Shown one piece after another: positions 21,681-32,173 of a stretch of 64,000 nucleotides of DNA. Source of the DNA: Pontimonas sp. (GTDB lineage: Bacteria > Actinomycetota > Actinomycetes > Actinomycetales > Microbacteriaceae); assembly GCA_018402295.1 (NCBI GenBank), contig JAGYJI010000006.1, positions 62,001 to 126,000 on the forward strand, read 5' to 3'. Within the stretch, counting starts at the first letter, position 1; every line of letters starts with the position of its first letter. The notes beneath the pieces are model-generated. The model made no database searches. It was not told the DNA's origin and saw only the letters and a list, made by a program, of their open reading frames with translations. The position numbers and the translations under genes were made by a program.

Positions 21681-22650
21681 GCGGTGACCTCCTCTGCCTT
21701 ATGTCCAGTGAGTTGCAAGAACACATCATCCAGGGTGGGGCGACGCATTCCCGCGTCATTGAGCTCAATCCCGGCATCCGCCATGGCTTTCAACACAGCC
21801 TGCAAGGACTTGGCGGCGTTATCGACCGGTCCCACCAGTGTTCTCTCGTCGGCTCCGGTGACGATGTCCCCGGTCACGTGCGGGGCGAGCACGCCTGTTG
21901 CGCGCTCGACGTCCGCGACATCGTGGACCGTGACCTCCACGCGCTGTCCTCCGACGAGGAGTTTCAGCTCATCGCTGGTGCCCTGGGCGATGACGCGACC
22001 CTCGTCGATGACAGCGATGTTGTCGGCGAGCTGGTCTGCTTCCTCCAGGTATTGGGTGGTGAGCAAGACTGTGGTGCCGCCCGCCACTAAACGCTTGATG
22101 ACATCCCACAGAGCCAACCGGCTCCGAGGGTCAAGGCCCGTGGTCGGCTCATCGAGGAACAACACCGGCGGGTTCACCACCAGTGCACCCGCTAGGTCAA
22201 TACGCCTGCGCATACCGCCGGAGAACCCTTTGACGGGGCGATCTCCCGCCTCCACCAGGTCAAACATTTCGATGAGCTCCCGAGCCCTCCGACGAGACTC
22301 CTCGGGAGTGAGGTGATAGAGCCTGCCGACCATGTCGAGGTTTTCAAACCCGGTCATGTTCTCATCGACCGCGGCATACTGCCCGCTCACACCGATCATG
22401 CGGCGAACCTGGTCCGGCTGGGCCAACACGTCCACGCCACCGAGAATCGCTGAACCCGAGTCGGGCTTGATGAGGGTGGTGAGGACCTTGACGGTCGTGG
22501 TTTTCCCGCACCGTTCGGCCCCAGAAGTGCCTGCACCGTTCCGCGGGGAACACTGAGAGATAAGTTGTCGAGGGCCGTGACGACTCGTTTGCCGGCGGTG
22601 TAGGTCTTGACCAGGTTGGTGGCCTGAATGAACGGTTCTGTCACAATCAA
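21677..22650 (-). CDS. ABC transporter ATP-binding protein (DrrA-like; apparent frameshift at 22501-22504)
   Basis: LLGPNGAGK then, in the next frame, [54 protein letters not shown]. Confidence 0.9.
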
Positions 22651-22728
22651 CTTTCCTCTGCTGGAGCTCGCTTAGAGTAGCGGACATAGCCCAGCACTCT
22701 CTGAACTCCCGAGGAACTGCATAACCCT

Positions 22729-23439
22729 GTGTCCACACCCCGAATTGGCCTCTCGACGTATCGAACTCCAGGCCAGATGACCATCTACGACACTGAGCTC
22801 GCCGTCTTGCCCGCGCAATACATCGAGACCGTCACTCGTGCCGGTGGGCTGGCGGTGATGATTCCGCCGCAACCCATCACGCTGGAGCAGGCAACGAGCA
22901 TCCTCGAAGGACTCGATGGCCTCATCATTACCGGCGGTGCTGATATCAACCCCGCGCGCTATGGCCAGGACAAAGGCCCCCACACCCAAGACTCAGAGGA
23001 CCTCCGCGATGCGCTGGAGGACACCCTCCTCACCGCAGCCAGGCAACTGACACTTCCCATCCTCGGCATTTGCCGGGGTGCGCAGATGCTGAACGTCCAC
23101 CTGGGGGGAACCCTCCACCAGCACCTCCCCGATGTTGTCGGCCACGATCGCTATCGGGTGGGCGATGGTGTCTTCCATCCAGAACCCATGACCATCACGG
23201 AGGGCAGCCGGCTCCACCAGATCCTCGGGGAAGGCGAAGTCCCCGGGCACGTCTCTCACCACCAGGCCATCGACCAGGTGGCGCCGGGAGTAGTGGTCAC
23301 CGCCAGGGGTTTCGATGGCACCATTCAGGGCATCGAAATGGAGGACTATCCCTTCGGGCTAGCCGTTCAGTGGCACCCGGAAGAGAACCTGGATGATGTG
23401 CGCATCGTCCAGGGCCTCATCTCTCACATCAGGTCGTAG
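22729..23439 (+). CDS. Gamma-glutamyl-gamma-aminobutyrate hydrolase family protein (class I GATase-like, C26)
   Basis: GLIITGGADINPARYG, LGICRGAQMLNVHLGGTLHQHLPD, VSHHQAID, VQWHPEE. Confidence 0.9.
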   Translation: MSTPRIGLSTYRTPGQMTIYDTELAVLPAQYIETVTRAGGLAVMIPPQPITLEQATSILEGLDGLIITGGADINPARYGQDKGPHTQDSEDLRDALEDTLLTAARQLTLPILGICRGAQMLNVHLGGTLHQHLPDVVGHDRYRVGDGVFHPEPMTITEGSRLHQILGEGEVPGHVSHHQAIDQVAPGVVVTARGFDGTIQGIEMEDYPFGLAVQWHPEENLDDVRIVQGLISHIRS

Positions 23440-24478
23440 CGAACGTGCTGGCGTCAATCACGAAGCGGTAGCGAACATCGCTCTCGACGACTCGGTCCCA
23501 CGCCTCGTTGATGTAGTCAGCCTTGATGACCTCAACATCGGACACGATGTTGTGCTCTGCTGCGAAGTCGAGCATCTCCTGGAGCTGTGCCACCGGACCA
23601 ATCATGCTTCCCGCTATCCGGCGACGCTGCGCCAACATCGAGAACGCCTTGATCGGGTAGGGCTCAGGAGCAAGCCCCACCATCACGAGGGTGCCATCGA
23701 GACCGAGCAGCTCGAGATAGAGGTTGAGATCAATCGGTGCTGACACCGTGTTGATCAGCAGGTCGAACTGCTTCTGGTGTGTCTCGAACACGGTCTCGTC
23801 CGTGGTCACGATGAAGTCATCAGCACCCATCGACAGGGCGTCATCTTTCTTGGATGCCGAGTGGGAGAACACCGTGACGTGAGCGCCGAGGGCCTTGGCA
23901 AACTTCACACCCATGTGTCCGAGGCCTCCGAGACCCACGATGCCGACCTTCTTTCCTGGCCCCGCGCCCCACTCTTTGAGCGGTGAGTAGAGGGTTATCC
24001 CTGCGCAGAGCAGGGGAGCTGCGCCTGCAGGATCCAGGGACTCAGGCACGTTGACCACGTAACCGTGGTCAACCACAATTCCGTTGGCGTACCCGCCGAG
24101 GGTGTAACCATCGCCCTCTCGGTCGGGGTTGTTGTAGGTGCCGATCATTCCCTTGGCGCAGTAGTTACTCATTCCCGAGCGGCATTGCTCGCACTCGCGG
24201 CAGGAATCCACATAGACCCCCACACCCACCTGCTGGCCCACAGAAAACTTGGTGACATCGCTGCCCACCGCGGTCACGCGACCCACAATCTCGTGTCCGG
24301 GAACACAGGGGAACATCACGTCTCCCCACTCGCTGCGACCCGTGTGAATGTCGGAGTGGCAGACCCCTGACCACTCAATCGCGATGGCGACGTCCTCCGC
24401 ACCCACATCCCGACGGGCAAACTTCAGGGGAGCAAGCTTCTCGCGTTCGCCGTGCACTGCATATCCAACAACATCCAT
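23429..24478 (-). CDS. NAD(P)-dependent zinc alcohol dehydrogenase
   Basis: GVCHSDIHTGRSEWG, PGHEIVGRV, CRECEQCRSGMSNYC, VGIVGLGGLGHMGVKFAKALGAHVT. Confidence 0.93.
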   Translation of the reverse strand: MDVVGYAVHGEREKLAPLKFARRDVGAEDVAIAIEWSGVCHSDIHTGRSEWGDVMFPCVPGHEIVGRVTAVGSDVTKFSVGQQVGVGVYVDSCRECEQCRSGMSNYCAKGMIGTYNNPDREGDGYTLGGYANGIVVDHGYVVNVPESLDPAGAAPLLCAGITLYSPLKEWGAGPGKKVGIVGLGGLGHMGVKFAKALGAHVTVFSHSASKKDDALSMGADDFIVTTDETVFETHQKQFDLLINTVSAPIDLNLYLELLGLDGTLVMVGLAPEPYPIKAFSMLAQRRRIAGSMIGPVAQLQEMLDFAAEHNIVSDVEVIKADYINEAWDRVVESDVRYRFVIDASTFATT

Positions 24479-24539
24479 GATGAGGGTCCTTTCGTCGACA
24501 CCGGACCCTAGTCTGCCTCACAGCTCCTAGGCTTGCCTG

Positions 24540-25771
24540 ATGGCCACTCACGAACTCGACATCACCACCATGGCCCACGGGGGCTCCGGCATTGGACGAG
24601 TCGATGGCCGGGTGGTGTTCACCCCGGGCGTTATTCCTGGAGAAGTCGTCGAAGTGGAAATTGTCGAGGACTCCAAAAAATCTCTCTGGCGAGCCCAACC
24701 CCTCAGGGTTCTGTCTCCAAGCCCTCATCGCATCCCCCACATCTGGCCAGAAGCTGACATCGAGAGACCCTGGGCCACGCGGGCGGGTGGTGCTGACTAC
24801 GGTCACATCGAGCTCTCCCACCAGCGCACCCTGAAAACGGACATCCTTCGGGATGCCCTTCGGCGCTTTGGCGGCCTCTCCGGAGACCTGGTCGACTCTC
24901 TGGAAGTCCAGGGAGTCCCCGGAGATGACGAGAAGCGGGCCTTGCCTGGCGAACCCGAGTCACCCTGCACGCTGACGCCGAAGGCAGGCTTGGTCCCTAC
25001 GCCGAGAAAAGCCACACCGTCATCCCGGTGACCACTCTTCCGCTGGCAACAGACAACATCCAGACCTGCGGGGTGCTGGACTCCCGCTATGCGGGAGCCG
25101 AGAGCGTTCGCGTGGTGGATGCTCTCTCCGGGGTTCGCCTGATCATCGACAACCAAAAACCCCAAGAACTCAGCGAGTTCGTTTCCGGCGTCGAGTTTCG
25201 CCTCAGTGACCAGACCTTCTGGCAGGTCCACCACCAAGCCCCCGAGGTGTTGCAGGGAGCGATCAAGCGCGCTGTCCAGCTCGATCGACTTGACCCCGCA
25301 GCGAGAAATGCTGACCTCTACTCCGGAGTGGGGCTTTTGGGAGCAGCGCTCGCAGAGCTCGCGCCCTCCACCCTGAGCCTCACGGGAGTTGAGTCCGACG
25401 AGAACGCTCTGCCGTATTTGATGCAGAACCTCGATGGCAGGACCGACCTGACCACCGTGGCCGATCGCGTGGATCGCTGGCTGCGTCGAGAGGTGGGTGG
25501 TCTGAATGCGACCTCCACCGGCGAATGGGCTCGTGCCACCGTGATTCTGGATCCTCCCCGCAGTGGTGCCAAGTCCGATGTCATTTCCTCCTTAGAAAAG
25601 CTTCGTCCCGCCCAGATTGTCTATGTGGCCTGCGATCCGGTGGCGCTGGGACGAGACACAGGTTTACTGAACCAGGCCGGCTATGACATGGTGTTTGTGG
25701 AGGCGTGGGATCTCTTCCCACACACCCACCACATGGAAACCATTGCCACGTTCGTTCGGAGAGAGGAATAG
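24540..25771 (+). CDS. TrmA/RlmD-like class I SAM-dependent RNA methyltransferase (apparent frameshift near 24937)
   Basis: N-terminal TRAM-like MAHGGSGIGRVDGRVVFTPGVIPGEVVEVEIVE; C-terminal DLYSGVGLLGAAL, VILDPPRSGAKSDVI, IVYVACDPVALGRD. Confidence 0.88.
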
Positions 25772-25773
25772 TC

Positions 25774-26391
25774 GTGACCGCGCTCTATCTCGCCTCGACC
25801 TCTCCCGCGAGAAAAAAGATCCTCTCCGACATCGGCCTGAAGGCCACCGTGGTGGCCCCGGACGTCGACGAGGACAAAGCTGTTGAGGCGATGACCATCG
25901 AGCGGACCGCCGCCAACGTGGCACTCCACCTGGCCAAACTCAAGGCAGAAAGTGTCGTCAAACCCTCCCGCAAAGGCCTCATCATCGGGGGCGACTCGGT
26001 GTTTGAGTTCGGCGGTGAGCTGTTGGGGAAGCCGCACAAGGCGTCGGTGGCGAAAGAGCGGTGGAAAGCCATGCGCGGTCGCACCGGAACCCTGTATTCG
26101 GGACTCTGGGTCGTGGATAACAGCGATGGTTCCCACCACGGTGGGCTCGGTCGCGTGAGCCACGCGACCGTCCACTTCGCCGAGAACATCACGGACGCTG
26201 AAATCGATGCGTATGTGAAAACCGGGGAGCCTTTGAACGTCGCCGGAGCTTTCACCTTGGATGCCCGCGGGGCAGCGCTCATTAGCCATCTGGAGGGTGA
26301 TCCGTGGGCGGTCGTCGGAATGTCAGCCGCAGCACTTCGTGTTCTGATTCGGGGCCTCGGACACGACTACCACTCGCTCTGGTCTTCCTAG
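25774..26391 (+). CDS. Maf family nucleotide pyrophosphatase
   Basis: LYLASTSPARKKILSDIGL, IIGGDSVFEFGGELLGKP; GTG start at 25774. Confidence 0.9.
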   Translation: MTALYLASTSPARKKILSDIGLKATVVAPDVDEDKAVEAMTIERTAANVALHLAKLKAESVVKPSRKGLIIGGDSVFEFGGELLGKPHKASVAKERWKAMRGRTGTLYSGLWVVDNSDGSHHGGLGRVSHATVHFAENITDAEIDAYVKTGEPLNVAGAFTLDARGAALISHLEGDPWAVVGMSAAALRVLIRGLGHDYHSLWSS

Positions 26392-26409
26392 CGAAGCGGT
26401 AGCCCTGAG

Positions 26410-27543
26410 CTACGCGGCAAGCGGTGAGGCAACCCTGACCGTGGAGAGCGCACGCTCGTAGTAGCGAAGCAACGCTTCGTTGTTTTTCTCCCAGGTCTTC
26501 CCCACAACAGCGCGCCTCGCGTTCTGGGACATCTCGTGGCGCAACAAATCATCCTGGGTGAGTGTCCACGCTTTCTCCCGAAAAGCACCCCACCGGGTGT
26601 GGTCAACCAGATAGCCATCAACGCCCTCTCGGATGAGGTGGCGTTGCCCACCCTTCGAGGGAGCAATGACGGGCAACCCGGAGGCGTGAGCCTCCTGGAT
26701 TGTTTGACCGAAGGTCTCCTCTGTCCCGCAGTGCACAAACACATCCATGGCCGCATAGGCATCAGCAAGTTCCTCGCCGGAGAGGCGACCGGTGAAGGTC
26801 ACCGGGTATCCAGCGAACCGGTCCTCCAACTCGAGGCGATCGGGACCATCCCCGACAATCACCACTCGAGTATTCGGAATTCCACACACCTCCATGAGCC
26901 TCGCGACCTGCTTCTCCGGAGCGAGCCTGCCCACATACCCGATGATGCGTTCGCCGTCGGGAGCGAAGCGCTCCCGGAGTTCGCGGACCGAGACACTGGT
27001 GCGACGCTCAGGGTGGAAGAGTTCGGCATCGACGCCCCTGCCCCACAGCTCCACGTTGTCGATGCCAATTTTCTGCAAGAAGTCTTTTCCATCCTGGGTG
27101 GGAGCAAGACTGATGGTCGCGGGACGGTGAATAGCTGCCGTAATGGCTTCGAGCAGGGGGCCAGCAAACTCGAGACCGTAGCGCTCCATATAGCCAGCGA
27201 CATCGGTTTGATAGACCGCGACTGAGGGAATTCCCTTCTTCGCTGCATAGGCAATGGACTGCCCACCTAACCAAAAGGGTGCAGCCGCGTGAATGAGGTC
27301 CGGGGCAAACCGATCCAGCGTCTGGGTGATCGCCGGCGTTGGAATTGCCACCGGAAACCCACCGAGGGGAACAAAGGGACTGGTCACCACGGGAAAGCCT
27401 TCGTGCTCGGGTGACTCTGACGTGGGTGCGACGATGAGCACCTCGTGTCCCTGAGCTTTGAGCGTCTCCACCACCCTCAGCACGGAGTTCGTGACCCCGT
27501 TGAGGGAGGGCAGGAAAGATTCCGTGACGAGGGCAACTCTCAT
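26410..27543 (-). CDS. GT4 family glycosyltransferase (PimB/mannosyltransferase-like)
   Basis: MRVALVTESFLPSLNGVTNSVLRVVETLKAQGHEVLIVAP; GYVGRLAPEKQVARL; FVHCGTEETFGQTIQEAHASGLPVIAP. Confidence 0.9.
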   Translation of the reverse strand: MRVALVTESFLPSLNGVTNSVLRVVETLKAQGHEVLIVAPTSESPEHEGFPVVTSPFVPLGGFPVAIPTPAITQTLDRFAPDLIHAAAPFWLGGQSIAYAAKKGIPSVAVYQTDVAGYMERYGLEFAGPLLEAITAAIHRPATISLAPTQDGKDFLQKIGIDNVELWGRGVDAELFHPERRTSVSVRELRERFAPDGERIIGYVGRLAPEKQVARLMEVCGIPNTRVVIVGDGPDRLELEDRFAGYPVTFTGRLSGEELADAYAAMDVFVHCGTEETFGQTIQEAHASGLPVIAPSKGGQRHLIREGVDGYLVDHTRWGAFREKAWTLTQDDLLRHEMSQNARRAVVGKTWEKNNEALLRYYERALSTVRVASPLAA

Positions 27544-28363
27544 CCGCTGGCCTCCGCGAGGTGCCGCTCACGACCCACTGCTTGGTAATACCGTGCATAG
27601 TCCAGAGAGGACTTGACCATGTGTCACCCGATACTCCTCAGTGCCAGCGTTCCGGGTAGAAATCTCGGCAATCACGTGCCCTCTGAAGCCAGCCTGCGTG
27701 ACGGCCTCCAGGGTCTGAGCAACCGGCTGGGTTCCCTGGCCCGGCAACAGGTGCTCATCGAACAGGTGGAAGTTTTCCTTGGGGCTTGTCCCGTCACACA
27801 GGTGGATGTGGGCGAGTCGATCCCCCACTGGCGGGCCAGAGACAGTGCGCTCACATCCTGCATGGCTGCGTGAGAGAAGTCCAAAGTGAGGTTGGGGACA
27901 TCTAACTCTCCGGGGTTCCAGCCCGGGGCATAAGCCTCAAAGGTGAACCGGGATGCGCACCACCCGAACATGTTCTCCACGGCGACCACCACATCGTGAC
28001 GCTGGGCCACGTCTTTCACGTTGTCCGCAAAAATCCGGGAGTAGCCCAGCTGCCACCGAAACGGTGGGTGCACAACCACCGTGTCCGCACCCAGCATGTG
28101 TGCGAGTTCAGCACTGCGGTGGAGCTTCTCTGACGGGTCATAGCCAAAAACCCCTGGGTCAACAGCAGCACCGGAGCGTGCACGGAGAGAATCGGCAAGT
28201 CGAAGCGTCGGGAGAGAAAATCCAACACCCGAGGGTCGTAGGTCTCAGGGTCATTGGTGATCATCACCTCAACGCCATCGGCTCCGGCGTCTTTGGCCAG
28301 GCGGAAAGAATCCTCCAGCCTGAGCGGGAAGAAGGAGCTTGTGCTGACACCTACGTGACTCAT
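27540..28363 (-). CDS. Sugar phosphate isomerase/epimerase (TIM barrel; several apparent frameshifts)
   Basis: Three overlapping fragments: MSHVGVSTSSFFPLRLEDSFRLAKDAGADGVEVMI, DTVVVHPPFRWQLGYSRIF...VAVENMFGW, HIHLCDGTSPKENFHLFDEHLLPGQGTQPVAQTL; a fourth frame gives a natural end VKSSLDYARYYQAVGRERHLAEASG with ATGA overlap to the GT gene. Confidence 0.8.
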
Positions 28364-28456
28364 GGGTTTCACGGTAGAAACAGGGCGGCAAACAACAATG
28401 AAAGCGGAGGTTACGTGTTGACCACCATTTGTGGCCAATACCCCCATACTGAGCTG

Positions 28457-29068
28457 GTGGAACTTGGAACCTGGCTGCTCTACACCGCCGCCGCACTGGG
28501 GCTATCGCTGACCCCTGGGCCCAACGGCCTGCTCGCACTCACCCATGGAGCCCTCTACGGGGTGAAGAAAACCTCGTTCACCATTGCGGGGGGAGCACTG
28601 GGTTTCACCGCCATCATCGCGCTGTCTCTTTTCGGGATTGGTGCGCTCCTGGCAGCCTCCACCGAAGTGCTGATCGTTCTCAAATGGATTGGTGGCGCGT
28701 ACCTGGTCTGGTTGGGAATCCAGGTGTGGCGATCCCCCGCCGTCGGGGCAACCAGGGGCCCCTCCAGCACTGTGGTCACCAGAGTTACCGTTTTCCGCCA
28801 GGGTTTACTGGCCGCGATTACCAACCCCAAGGGGATTCTGTTCTTTGTGGCATTCTTGCCACAGTTCCTCGTCACCGATTCACCACTGCTCATTCAGTTC
28901 GCGGTGATGACGGTGACGTTTGTGGGCATCGAAATCATCACCGAGACCCTGATTGCCTTCGGATCTGAAAAGGTTCAGCCGTTCTTGGCGAAGTTTGGCA
29001 AACGGGTCAACCAGACCTTCGGAGGAATCTTCATCGCGATTGGTATCGCGCTGCCGCTTCGCGGCTAA
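28457..29068 (+). CDS. LysE family translocator
   Basis: LSLTPGPNGLLALTHGALYGVKKTSFTIAGGALGF; six TM helices; GTG start at 28457. Confidence 0.88.
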   Translation: MELGTWLLYTAAALGLSLTPGPNGLLALTHGALYGVKKTSFTIAGGALGFTAIIALSLFGIGALLAASTEVLIVLKWIGGAYLVWLGIQVWRSPAVGATRGPSSTVVTRVTVFRQGLLAAITNPKGILFFVAFLPQFLVTDSPLLIQFAVMTVTFVGIEIITETLIAFGSEKVQPFLAKFGKRVNQTFGGIFIAIGIALPLRG

Positions 29069-30060
29069 GCCCCATCCCGGTTCTTCACCGCCATGGCGGC
29101 GAAGAACTCCCAAATCAATCGGTGGGCATTGTTCACCGTCACATCGGCGTGGTCATAAGCGGGGGCGACCTCCATGATGTCGAACCCGACAACGTCAAGC
29201 TCGAGGGTGAGCCTGCGCACAATGCGCAACAGGTCAATGGGCGCGAACCCTCCGGGCTCCGGTGTTCCCGTTGCCGGAGCAAAGCCCGGATCCAACACAT
29301 CAATGTCAATGGAGATATAGGCCTTGGGGGCTCGTTTCTTCGCCTCTGCGATGACGTCATCGAGGACTGGCATCGCTCCGCGCTCCCAGAACTCCTGCAT
29401 CATGTAGTGCTTCAGGTTGTTCTCCCGCATCCACTTCTGGTCTTCCTCGCCTGGCCAATAGCCGCGGAGCCCCAGCTGCAAGAAACGGTCCCCGGGGATG
29501 GCGCCTGACTCGACGAGTCGGCGCATCATCGCTCCGTGGCTGGCAAAGTTGCCCTCGATTTCATTCGCCGTGTCGGCGTGAGCATCGAAGTGAATCATCG
29601 CCACATTGCCAAAGCCGTGAGCCTCCGCAACAGCGGTGGCGCTCGGCCACGTGACCGAATGGTCACCGCCCAGAATGACCGGAACAATACCTCGGGTGGT
29701 GAGCGCGCTCACGCGCTCATAAATACTGGCTTTCGATTTCTCCCACTGCCCGTGGCTGGTGATGGCGTCACCGAAATCGACCACATTCAGGTGATCAAAG
29801 ATCTCTATGCCGAGATCCAGGTGGTAGGTGCCGGGGTCATAGGCGTTAGCCCGCAGAGCGCGAGGACCAAAGCGTGCTCCGGGACGGTTGGTGGTGCTGT
29901 CATCCCAGGGAGCCCCCACCACACCGATGTCGGGCTTGATGGTGTCCAAATCTGCGGCATCTGCGACAAAGGGTCGCATGCCAAACGTGGCGAGCCCCTG
30001 GAAAGAGGGCGAATCGAGCTGTTCGCGCATACCCGGGGTTACAAAATCATCAGTTCCCAT
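29065..30060 (-). CDS. speB: Agmatinase / arginase-family ureohydrolase
   Basis: GGDHSVTWP, MIHFDAHADTANE, SIDIDVLDPGFAPATGTPEPGG. Confidence 0.9.
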   Translation of the reverse strand: MGTDDFVTPGMREQLDSPSFQGLATFGMRPFVADAADLDTIKPDIGVVGAPWDDSTTNRPGARFGPRALRANAYDPGTYHLDLGIEIFDHLNVVDFGDAITSHGQWEKSKASIYERVSALTTRGIVPVILGGDHSVTWPSATAVAEAHGFGNVAMIHFDAHADTANEIEGNFASHGAMMRRLVESGAIPGDRFLQLGLRGYWPGEEDQKWMRENNLKHYMMQEFWERGAMPVLDDVIAEAKKRAPKAYISIDIDVLDPGFAPATGTPEPGGFAPIDLLRIVRRLTLELDVVGFDIMEVAPAYDHADVTVNNAHRLIWEFFAAMAVKNRDGA

Positions 30061-30247
30061 CTACCCAGAGTAGAGCTCGAGAGTCCAGACTTGAAGAATG
30101 TGGGGAGGTTTGCTCCAGTGGAATCACTATGAGGTGTCACCCCTTCGAGGAGATGGTCCACACTTAGGGGAAAGAAAGAGAGAGCAGTGACTCCCACCAC
30201 CCTGCCGATCGTTCGATCTCACCGCGTGGCCCGGTTCGGCTAAGTCG

Positions 30248-30835
30248 ATGGGTCAACACCTCAAGGAAGCGCAACAGTACTTGGCCTCATCGTGTGAGGT
30301 GATGGCGCGACTCATTCCTGCTCACACACCACCGGACATCAGCCCGAAAGCACCGGAGCAGTATTTCTCTGTCCTGGTGTCCTCGATTCTTGGCCAACAG
30401 CTCTCCGTCAAAGCGGCCGAGACCATCGAGGGTCGGGTTATGACGGCGCTCGGGCCCCACGACCCTGCAGTCCTGGCTCGAGCCAGCATCGAGGACCTGC
30501 GCGAGCACGGTCTTTCCCGGTCCAAAGCCTCCTACGTCATCGGGATGGCGGAAGCTTTTGTCGAGGGACACATTGACCCCCACCACCTGGCCAGCGCAGA
30601 AACCAGCAGTGTGATTGAGCAACTCACGAGCCTGAAAGGCATCGGCCCGTGGACGGCAGAGATGTTCCTCATTTTCGGGATGGGGCACCCGGATGTCTGG
30701 TCACCCGGTGATTTGGGGCTCAAGAAAGCGGTCTGGGCGCACTTTGGCGAGGACGTCAACGTGACCGAAATTGCAGAGCGTTGGAAACCTTTTCGCTCCT
30801 ACGCAGCCCTGTATTTGTGGGAATTCAGCGGATAA
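30248..30835 (+). CDS. DNA-3-methyladenine glycosylase II-like HhH-GPD protein
   Basis: SVLVSSILGQQLSVKAAETI; LTSLKGIGPWTAEMFLIFGMGHPDVWSPGDLG. Confidence 0.9.
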   Translation: MGQHLKEAQQYLASSCEVMARLIPAHTPPDISPKAPEQYFSVLVSSILGQQLSVKAAETIEGRVMTALGPHDPAVLARASIEDLREHGLSRSKASYVIGMAEAFVEGHIDPHHLASAETSSVIEQLTSLKGIGPWTAEMFLIFGMGHPDVWSPGDLGLKKAVWAHFGEDVNVTEIAERWKPFRSYAALYLWEFSG

Positions 30836-30900
30836 CCGACCGCAGTAATCCCACACCCGGGCTTGGGTGTTTGCCCTCCGCCGGCTACCCTCGAAACCAT

Positions 30901-31913
30901 GCGTGCCAGACGGTTCATCGGGATAACCCTGGGTGTTGTCCTCGTCGTAGGCGCAGGTGGAGCTCTAGCGCTCGGCGATTACGTCTACCGCGAGGGCACG
31001 AGCGTGCCCTGTGCAATCAACGCCGATGACGCCGATAACTCCCCGAACGCTTCACCACACCCGTTGAGGGCCCTTCCCCGGTGAGGGGTGGAACCAATGG
31101 GTTGGTCATGACCTCTCCGAGTGGTGGCTGAGTGATATCCCCATCGAAACGGTCACCATCCCCGTGTCCGACGAGGTGACCCTCGAGGCCTGGTGGATTA
31201 AAGCCAGCTACCCCACCGCTCAAGAAACCGTCATTGTGACCCACGGATATGGGACGTCGCGTCGCGACTACAACGCGCTGCTGCCCTCAGCGATGCTCGC
31301 CCAGGAGGGCTTCAACGTCTTGCTGGTTGATCAGCGCGACACCGGCAACTCCACCTGCGTGGACGGGCGTCACTCGGCGGGACAAGACGAATCTGATGAC
31401 TTCGCCAAGGTGGCGGAATGGTTAGTCGCGGAGAAGGGCATCACGCCGGACAAAATCGGCATGTTTGGAGTCTCCGGTGGAGCCATTGCCACCGCAATCC
31501 TGCCCGCCAAGACGGACAACGTGACCGCGTTCGCCATGGAAGCCCCCATTTTTGATTTTGCCGAGACAGCCCGTCGCGAGGTGGAGTTCCAGGGTTTCCC
31601 CGGATTCCTCTGGACTCTGGCTGACACTGCAGCCATGATTCGGGGGGTGGACCTCAACGAGACACCCATCACGAGCGGAATTGACTCCGCAGGTAATCGA
31701 CCCATGCTGCTTCTGCACGGAACCGATGACCAGCGCCTCGCCTATGAGGGCGCGGTCAAGTTCCGTGACTACGCAGAAAATGCAGGTGTGGAGATTACCC
31801 TCGAGACGTTCGAGGGCGCCGACCACACTGAGGGAATGCTGTCCGAAACCCAGCGATACCAGCGGGCTCTGACTACGTTCTTCCGGAACGCTCTCGGCCA
31901 AACGCCCAACTAA
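30901..31913 (+). CDS. Alpha/beta hydrolase, membrane-anchored or secreted (apparent frameshifts near 31045 and 31090)
   Basis: MRARRFIGITLGVVLVVGAGGALALGDYVY then, in another frame, VIVTHGYGTSRRDYNALLPSAMLAQEGFNVLLVDQRDTGNS, GMFGVSGGA. Confidence 0.8.
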
Positions 31914-31916
31914 GGT

Positions 31917-32144
31917 CTACTGACCGAGGTCAAACTCCTCAGACGCTCGGCGGTCGAATTCGTTGCGGACGCGGTGATAGTCGTTCCAGTCGTCTTCTTC
32001 GGTGCCGCCCAGACCAAACACTTCGGCACGAAGGTTCTCGACAAGTTCTTCGTCACCCGACTCGAGGGCGCGTCCCCACTCCTCCAACTGGCCCAAACGT
32101 TCCCGTAGCTGATCGAGATCTAGATCAAAGAGTGAGGGAATCAT
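31917..32144 (-). CDS. Small acidic hypothetical protein
   Basis: MIPSLFDLDLDQLRERLGQLEEWGRALESGDEELVENLRAEVFGLGG..., 30 bp downstream of the dgcA-like gene. Confidence 0.5.
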   Translation of the reverse strand: MIPSLFDLDLDQLRERLGQLEEWGRALESGDEELVENLRAEVFGLGGTEEDDWNDYHRVRNEFDRRASEEFDLGQ

Positions 32145-32173
32145 GGTCAAGTCCACAACATACGGCTGAGGAA

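Noticed and set aside
27953-28456. 168-residue N-terminal extension of the LysE ORF
   Set aside because: Overlaps the TIM-barrel gene antisense; LysE homology starts at GTG 28457
30120-30247. Possible small RNA between agmatinase and the DNA glycosylase
   Set aside because: No convincing stem-loop, promoter or terminator could be read by eye
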